Source: Fidelibacterota bacterium (GTDB taxonomy: Bacteria > Fidelibacterota > UBA8477 > JABMPR01). Taken from it: 55,243 nt of DNA. Within the stretch, counting starts at the first letter, position 1. Every line of letters starts with the position of its first letter. A program made the position numbers and the translations under genes. The DNA lies in NCBI GenBank assembly GCA_016844955.1, contig JAERTH010000173.1, positions 1-55,243 of the forward strand, in the 5' to 3' direction. Shown piece after piece: positions 50,691 to 55,243 of the stretch. The notes under the pieces are model-generated. The model saw only the letters and a program-made list of their open reading frames with translations. It searched no databases and was not told where the DNA came from.

Positions 50691-51211
50691 GCGAATTATT
50701 GATGAATATGGATGGTGCCTTTGAAGAGCTCGTTCACGCGCTCGCTATAGAAGTAAAATTATATACAAACCTGGATGAGCTCCTGAAGCGGAAGCAATCC
50801 AGCATTATAGACGGGGATGTAGAATCCCTGCAAAGCATTGTTCATGAAGAACAACGGTTAATTCCGAGGATACAATCTGCAACCCAGGCAAGGGAACTAC
50901 GTGCGTCAACGATTGGTGCGCTATCAAAATTGCGGGTCAAGACACCCTCATTAAAGGAATTAATAGATCTGTCGCCCTCTCATATGTCTCAGAAATTGAT
51001 CGATTTCAGAACGCAACTTATTTTGAGTCTGGATCGCATTGCTCACGCCAACCGTGAGAATGAGTTCCTCCTTAATTCATCTGTAGACTTAGTGAGAGGG
51101 CTGGTACAGGTCCTGTTGGGTACTGAAGAGAATGAACATGTTCACTATGGTGGTTGCGGAGATATTGCCGAGGGCAGTAGACGCAAATCCCATGTGGATT
51201 GTCAGATTTGA
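50687..51211 (+). CDS. flgN: FlgN-like export chaperone
   Basis: The 174-residue product is helical and fits the FlgN family: LYTNLDELLKRKQSSIIDGDVESLQSIVHEEQRLI (about 25-60) and a long C-terminal helix. FlgN binds the hook-associated proteins FlgK and FlgL before export, and both genes follow directly. The last 25 residues (GGCGDIAEGSRRKSHVDCQI) are polar and of no known relevance. It overlaps flgJ by four bases. Confidence 0.85.
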   Translation: MSELLMNMDGAFEELVHALAIEVKLYTNLDELLKRKQSSIIDGDVESLQSIVHEEQRLIPRIQSATQARELRASTIGALSKLRVKTPSLKELIDLSPSHMSQKLIDFRTQLILSLDRIAHANRENEFLLNSSVDLVRGLVQVLLGTEENEHVHYGGCGDIAEGSRRKSHVDCQI

Positions 51212-51219
51212 GGATATAA

Positions 51220-52575
51220 ATGTCAATTTCAAGCTTAATGGGATCATCAAGGGTTGCACTGACTGCATATCAGACCGCCATTGCTACCACCTCTAAAAAT
51301 ATCTCGAATGTTGGTAATCCTGACTATGTACGCCGCAGAGCTGATGTAGGATCTCTGATCAATCCCTCATCCGGTCTTGGATTTCATGAGGCAGACACCG
51401 TTGAACGTATTGAGTCAGGATTTATTCAGAGACAGTTGTGGTATAAAACCCAATTTTTGGGTCGCTACGAGACTGATGAGCAGATTTATTCACAGATAGA
51501 AACTCTATTCAATGAGCCCAGCAATTCAGGGTTGTCCAGTATGATGTCAGAATTCTGGAATTCCTGGAATGATCTGGCTAATGATCCTGAAAGCTCTACC
51601 GCCAGAGCCATTGTAAAAGACAAAGCCAATTTAATGACCAATACCTTCAACCAACTCTCCGTGGATCTGAACACCATGGCCAGTGAGGTGGGAAATGATA
51701 TTTCAGATACTGTGGATCAGGTAAACAAACTTCTTCAGGAAATTAAAACTATCAATGAAACAATGTCATCCAACTATTCATATGACCTTGCAGACGCCCG
51801 AGATGCGGCTATCTCATCACTGTCCAAGTTTATGAATATAGAGGTTTCAGAAAACAAAGACCATGTGGTAAGCATTACCACGGGTGGAAATATTCTGGTA
51901 CCTCTGGTAAACAATGATTTTGTAAATGAGCTAGTTGTCACAATTCCCAGATATCAGGAGTATGACTCCGTGAATGTATCCTTTTCCGAGGGTGGCTCCA
52001 TCAATGCAATTTCGGGTGGCACATTGGGAAGTCTAATTGAAGTGCAAAATGAAAGTATCCCCAAATATATCGATGATTTAGATAATCTGGCGGTTGCCAT
52101 TGCCACTGAAGTCAACTATGCCCATAAAAACGGCTACAACCTGAACGATCAGACCGGATTAAACTTTTTTGATCCGGAAACCGATGGGGCAGGTGGGTTC
52201 AAGGTCGATTCTGGAATCATGAGCGATCCTGGACTGATTGCCACCTCATCAGCACCTGGTGAAGCGGGAAATGGAGATGTAGCAAACAACATCAGCGAGC
52301 TCCAGAACGGTTACAATATTGGGGATGCAAAATTCTCTGATTACTACAATACACTGGTGAGTGAAGTAGGTAGCAAAGTTCAGGAAGCACAATTTTTAAG
52401 AATAAGCCAGGAGATGGTTGTCAGCTCAATCCAAAATCACCGCGATTCCATCTCTGGTGTTTCATTGGATGAAGAAATGAGCAACCTCATCAAATATGAA
52501 CAAGCGTACCAGGCAGCGAGTCGCATGATATCCGTTGCTGATGAACTCGTTCAAGCAGTATTAAATCTTATCTGA
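51220..52575 (+). CDS. flgK: Hook-filament junction protein FlgK
   Basis: The 451-residue product has the N-terminal signature SSRVALTAYQTAIATTSKNISNVGNPDYVRR in two conserved halves, a helical/beta central body (SGLSSMMSEFWNSWNDLANDPES) and the C-terminal LDEEMSNLIKYEQAYQAASRMIS. FlgK links hook and filament. It is on the short side for FlgK (often 450-600), so its outer domain is small, in keeping with the small flagellin. Confidence 0.96.
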   Translation: MSISSLMGSSRVALTAYQTAIATTSKNISNVGNPDYVRRRADVGSLINPSSGLGFHEADTVERIESGFIQRQLWYKTQFLGRYETDEQIYSQIETLFNEPSNSGLSSMMSEFWNSWNDLANDPESSTARAIVKDKANLMTNTFNQLSVDLNTMASEVGNDISDTVDQVNKLLQEIKTINETMSSNYSYDLADARDAAISSLSKFMNIEVSENKDHVVSITTGGNILVPLVNNDFVNELVVTIPRYQEYDSVNVSFSEGGSINAISGGTLGSLIEVQNESIPKYIDDLDNLAVAIATEVNYAHKNGYNLNDQTGLNFFDPETDGAGGFKVDSGIMSDPGLIATSSAPGEAGNGDVANNISELQNGYNIGDAKFSDYYNTLVSEVGSKVQEAQFLRISQEMVVSSIQNHRDSISGVSLDEEMSNLIKYEQAYQAASRMISVADELVQAVLNLI

Positions 52576-52587
52576 TAGAGGACACAT

Positions 52588-53469
52588 ATGAGAATAACAC
52601 AATCTATCATGTCACGAAACTTAATTCAGAATTTAAACCTGAATAGAGAAACCATGACTAAGCTCCAGGGAAATGCAGCCACGGGCAAGAATGTTAATTC
52701 TTCCTCAGATGATCCCGTAAAGTTTTCCAGAGCTGCACGTTACCGTAAAACTATTTCGCAGTATGATCAATACATGCGTAATATTAATAATGGTTTAGGG
52801 TGGGTTGACAATAATGCAATTGTGATGAATGAATTTCATGGCCTGGTGGTAGATGCACGCTCGATTGCAATTCAAGGTACGGATGCCTCTCAATCTGAAG
52901 AGACACGCCTGGTTCTTTCTGACCGAATTGATGGAATGATTGAACAAAGTGTTGCCATATTGAACAGCACCTACCTTGGAAAATCAGTTTTCTCAGGGAC
53001 TGATACACATAATCTGACTCCATTTGAGTATGATGGTACCACTGTAACCTATAGTGGTAATGAGGGCAAAATGAATCGTCGCATTTCAGAAGGTATGGAC
53101 GTTGAAATCAACGTTACCGGCGGTGAAATTGCCGGTTCGGGAGTCTTTGATGCTCTGGTCGATCTGCGTGAAGCCCTGTCCGCAAATGATGCTCCACTGG
53201 TTGCTGAACTACTGGATGATCTGGAGCAGGCTGCAGACAATGTGATGGGATTGGAAGCCCAGAATGGTCTCTCCCGACATCATATGGAGATGACCCAGAC
53301 CAGATTGGAAACGGGTAAAACCAATATCATGTCATTTCTCTCAGATGCTGAGGATGCAGATCTTGCTGAAACAATTATGCAGTACAATGGTGCCGAGATG
53401 GCCTATGAAGCTGCCCTTCAGATAACCACAAAAGCACTCAAGCTAAACATAATGGATTTTGTTAGATGA
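52588..53469 (+). CDS. flgL: Hook-filament junction protein FlgL
   Basis: The 293-residue product has the flagellin-like N-terminus (MRITQSIMSRNLIQNLNLNR and GKNVNSSSDDPVKFSRA) and C-terminus (ETIMQYNGAEMAYEAALQITTKA). FlgL sits between FlgK and the filament. Its stop overlaps the fliW start by four bases, linking junction assembly to the flagellin control pair. Confidence 0.96.
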   Translation: MRITQSIMSRNLIQNLNLNRETMTKLQGNAATGKNVNSSSDDPVKFSRAARYRKTISQYDQYMRNINNGLGWVDNNAIVMNEFHGLVVDARSIAIQGTDASQSEETRLVLSDRIDGMIEQSVAILNSTYLGKSVFSGTDTHNLTPFEYDGTTVTYSGNEGKMNRRISEGMDVEINVTGGEIAGSGVFDALVDLREALSANDAPLVAELLDDLEQAADNVMGLEAQNGLSRHHMEMTQTRLETGKTNIMSFLSDAEDADLAETIMQYNGAEMAYEAALQITTKALKLNIMDFVR

Positions 53470-53930
53470 ATACTGAAGCACAAGTCGCACCGAACGAATC
53501 GGTCACCAGTAGCAATTCCTTTGGTGGAATTCCTATGACCACTTTCAAAAACATCGAACTCATCAATGGGCTGCCTGGATTTGAAGATCTACACGCCTTT
53601 GTACTGGGTGACCTGGAAGGCTATGAACCATTTTGTGCCCTCCAATCTCTGGATGAACCCGATATCTCCATGCTGGTGATTGAAGCAAAATTGCTTCCCA
53701 TCTGGAAGAATATTGAGATTCCACCCAGAGAATTACAGATACTGGAAGTGGACAAATCTGAGGACTCTGAACAGTTTATCATCCTTCGCATCAATCATAA
53801 CACGCAGGAATTCACGGGTAACATTAAGGCTCCCATCGTTTTTAATCCGAAATCCGGGGCAGGAAATCAAGTTATCCTGGACAATGCGAATCTATCGGTT
53901 GAACATCCAATGAATAACCAAATATCTTAG
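53466..53930 (+). CDS. fliW: Flagellin-level sensor and CsrA antagonist FliW
   Basis: The 154-residue product matches FliW: LINGLPGFEDLHAFVLGDLE (about 36-55), PFCALQSLDEPDISMLVIEA, and the C-terminal GNIKAPIVFNPKSGAGNQVIL. The first 28 residues are a non-conserved extension. FliW binds flagellin or CsrA; when flagellin is secreted, free FliW binds CsrA and lifts repression of flagellin translation. The gene is followed by csrA after 24 bases. The ATG at 53466 overlaps the flgL stop; a shorter start at 53536 would begin MTTFKNIEL. Confidence 0.94.
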   Translation: MNTEAQVAPNESVTSSNSFGGIPMTTFKNIELINGLPGFEDLHAFVLGDLEGYEPFCALQSLDEPDISMLVIEAKLLPIWKNIEIPPRELQILEVDKSEDSEQFIILRINHNTQEFTGNIKAPIVFNPKSGAGNQVILDNANLSVEHPMNNQIS

Positions 53931-53954
53931 CTCTAAAAAAGGACCAGGGACGGT

Positions 53955-54209
53955 ATGCTCATATTGACAAGGAAGTCTGGGGAAAGCATTCGAATCGGAA
54001 ATAACATCGTTATCTCCATTCTAGAAAGTTCATCCAGATATTTGAAGATAGGAATCGATGCACCCAAAAGTGTCGCTGTCTATCGCAATGAAATTTATGA
54101 AAAGATCCAGGAACAAAACAGAGCTGCAACAGCGAGCACAACAGCCCAGCTTGGAAATGCACTCCAGGGATTTAAGAAATCAAAACCTCAAGATAAAATC
54201 GAGGAATAG
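53955..54209 (+). CDS. csrA: RNA-binding translational regulator CsrA
   Basis: The 84-residue product begins [18 protein letters not shown] and carries [17 protein letters not shown] with the RNA-binding residues Arg6 and Arg44-region (VAVYR). It is longer than E. coli CsrA (61) by a basic and Gln/Ala-rich tail of about 25 residues, which is a feature of FliW-responsive CsrA proteins. It dimerises and blocks ribosome access at GGA sites, probably in the flagellin leader at 532-561. Start codon is ATG with weak AGGGA upstream. Confidence 0.97.
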   Translation: MLILTRKSGESIRIGNNIVISILESSSRYLKIGIDAPKSVAVYRNEIYEKIQEQNRAATASTTAQLGNALQGFKKSKPQDKIEE

Positions 54210-54215
54210 TTTTCC

Positions 54216-55243
54216 ATGCGCGAATTAAGCATTGATAGCAATTTGATCAAAAAATTCAATCCAGTGCATCTGGAACACCATGAATTTTTACCTATTGCAG
54301 TAGAAAACAATATGCTGGTGACAGCACATACTGCTCGGGGCCAGCATCATCATGAATTTATTCGCAATGTTGGACAAGTAACCACTGGTTATGACACATC
54401 TTTTTACTCAATTCGCTCAGAGCTGCTGAAGCATGAGCTAAAATTGATAAAACAAGGTATCTATCATCGTATGTTGATATCTGATACCCAAAATAAGGTT
54501 GCCCCGCGTGGCAACATCCTATCAGTTATCTCCAATAAGGGCGGTGTGGGGAAGACCACGGTGTCCATCGAACTGGCTCATCAATTTGCCCGTATGGGAA
54601 TGAAAGTACTATTGTTTGATCTAGATCTGGGGAATGCCGATGTATCAAACAAACTAAAACTCTTTCCCGAACACACACTCTACAATTTCTTCAATAAACA
54701 GGTGGAGCTGGCCGATCTGGCTGTAAAAACCGAATATGGTTTCGAGCTCATTCCCGGTGAATGCGGTGAATTTAAGTTGGCCAATATGACCTGGTCGCAG
54801 AAACAACGATTTTTCAGACACATTCAGGCAATTTCAGTTAAATATGATTTAATCCTGTTTGACCTGGGTGCTGGAATTACACGTCATGTCATCGATTTCG
54901 CACTGATGGCTGATGACTCCTGCATTGTGACCACACCTAATGATATTATTTCAGGTTATGCAGCAGCGAAAGCCGCTTTCGGTCGCTTTGTAGAAATAAA
55001 CAGCAAGCAGCAGCATTCTGATGGGGACATGGATGAGTTCGTTTACTCGCCTTGGTTTATTTTGAATCAGGTTCACAATATCAGACATGGCAACAATCTT
55101 TACCTCTCTCTGCAACAGACCATTGAGAAACACGTCAACCAAAATTCAATGTTCAAAATTAGCCCGGAATATCTGGGCTCAGTAATCTCAGACAGGGATA
55201 GACTCATAGATACCTATTCCAAACGTGAAATCATCGGGCTTAA
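54216..55243 (+). CDS. MinD/FlhG-type ATPase with N-terminal extension (cut by window end)
   Basis: The visible 342 residues have a 100-residue N-terminal region followed by a MinD/ParA ATPase: deviant Walker A ISNKGGVGKTTVS (105-117), LLFDLDLGNADVSNKLKL, and ILFDLGAGITRHVID. The N-terminal region (LPIAVENNMLVTAHTARG ... VGQVTTGYDTSFYSIRSE) resembles in pattern the second half of GspE/MshE N-terminal domains. It differs from the flhG at 40561. The ATG at 54216 has GAGGAATAG 9 bases upstream and lies six bases after csrA, so it is in the same operon. The C-terminus is not visible, and the reading frame stays open to the last base. Confidence 0.85.
   Translation, partial: MRELSIDSNLIKKFNPVHLEHHEFLPIAVENNMLVTAHTARGQHHHEFIRNVGQVTTGYDTSFYSIRSELLKHELKLIKQGIYHRMLISDTQNKVAPRGNILSVISNKGGVGKTTVSIELAHQFARMGMKVLLFDLDLGNADVSNKLKLFPEHTLYNFFNKQVELADLAVKTEYGFELIPGECGEFKLANMTWSQKQRFFRHIQAISVKYDLILFDLGAGITRHVIDFALMADDSCIVTTPNDIISGYAAAKAAFGRFVEINSKQQHSDGDMDEFVYSPWFILNQVHNIRHGNNLYLSLQQTIEKHVNQNSMFKISPEYLGSVISDRDRLIDTYSKREIIGL

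Noticed and set aside
1..55243. Mobile elements, CRISPR arrays, tRNA or rRNA genes
   Set aside because: None was seen; gene order is continuous and no transposase, integrase, regular spacer array or cloverleaf was found.

Overview
The window is almost entirely a flagellar and chemotaxis gene supercluster from a diderm (Gram-negative) bacterium. Both L-ring (flgH) and P-ring (flgI) genes are present, so an outer membrane is implied. The core gene order (flgB-C-fliE-F-G-H-I-J-motE-fliK-flgD-flgE-motAB-fliL-M-N-O-P-Q-R-flhB-A-F-G-fliA) is the ancestral layout seen in Firmicutes, spirochaetes and several deep-branching diderm phyla, not the scattered enterobacterial one. FliW, CsrA, a MotE-like protein, the small 'flagellar operon protein' between flgD and flgE, and a FapA/DUF342 protein fit the same picture. 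A lineage in or near the FCB group (for example Marinimicrobia or Calditrichota-like) is possible, but I cannot fix the phylum from sequence alone. Base composition looks uniform, and I see no insertion sequence, phage, tRNA, rRNA or CRISPR.

Layout. 1-4690: the end of one flagellin gene, a second complete flagellin, then fliS, fliD, flaG, a small chaperone-like gene and a FlgM-like anti-sigma factor. 4712-6607: a hybrid histidine kinase, the only minus-strand gene. 7228-16366: a sensory and regulatory island with two HDOD proteins, cheR, cheY, cheZ, a small unknown, a FapA-like protein, two atypical response regulators and an NtrC-type sigma-54 activator. 16669-30937: rod, MS-ring, export ATPase, hook and stator genes, closed by a strong terminator. 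31484-46038: fliL to fliA, then three poorly known genes and two kinase-like proteins. 46286-55243: flgF, G, A, H, I, J, N, K, L, fliW, csrA and the start of a second MinD-type ATPase cut by the window edge.

Regulation can be partly read from the DNA. Sigma-54-like elements (TGGCAY with a -12 element ten bases on) lie before the fliS, HDOD, flgB, fliL and flgF units. Near most of them is a 13-bp palindrome of the form GGAAA-N3-TTTCC, a plausible enhancer for the NtrC-type regulator at 14996. Sigma-28-like promoters (GCCGATAA -10 boxes) precede flgM, inside the preceding gene, and lie between cheR and cheY, where an intrinsic terminator follows about 60 bases later. The flagellin leader carries two CsrA-like sites, one over the ribosome binding site, and fliW and csrA are encoded at the other end of the cluster. 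Together this suggests a three-tier cascade: sigma-54 for basal body and hook, FlgM/FliA for late genes, and FliW/CsrA for flagellin translation.

Most genes are recognisable by family. The parts that seem least described are the palindrome and sigma-54 architecture, the possible small RNA before cheY, the duplicated FlgM tail, a response regulator with a decayed GGDEF domain, a GAF-DHp protein lacking an ATPase domain, the FlhB NPTF site, CheY-docking-like motifs in three proteins, the orphan block after fliA, and the MinD-type ATPase whose N-terminus resembles a GspE/MshE N-terminal domain. Start sites, promoters and enhancer sites are my reading and have not been tested by any computation.
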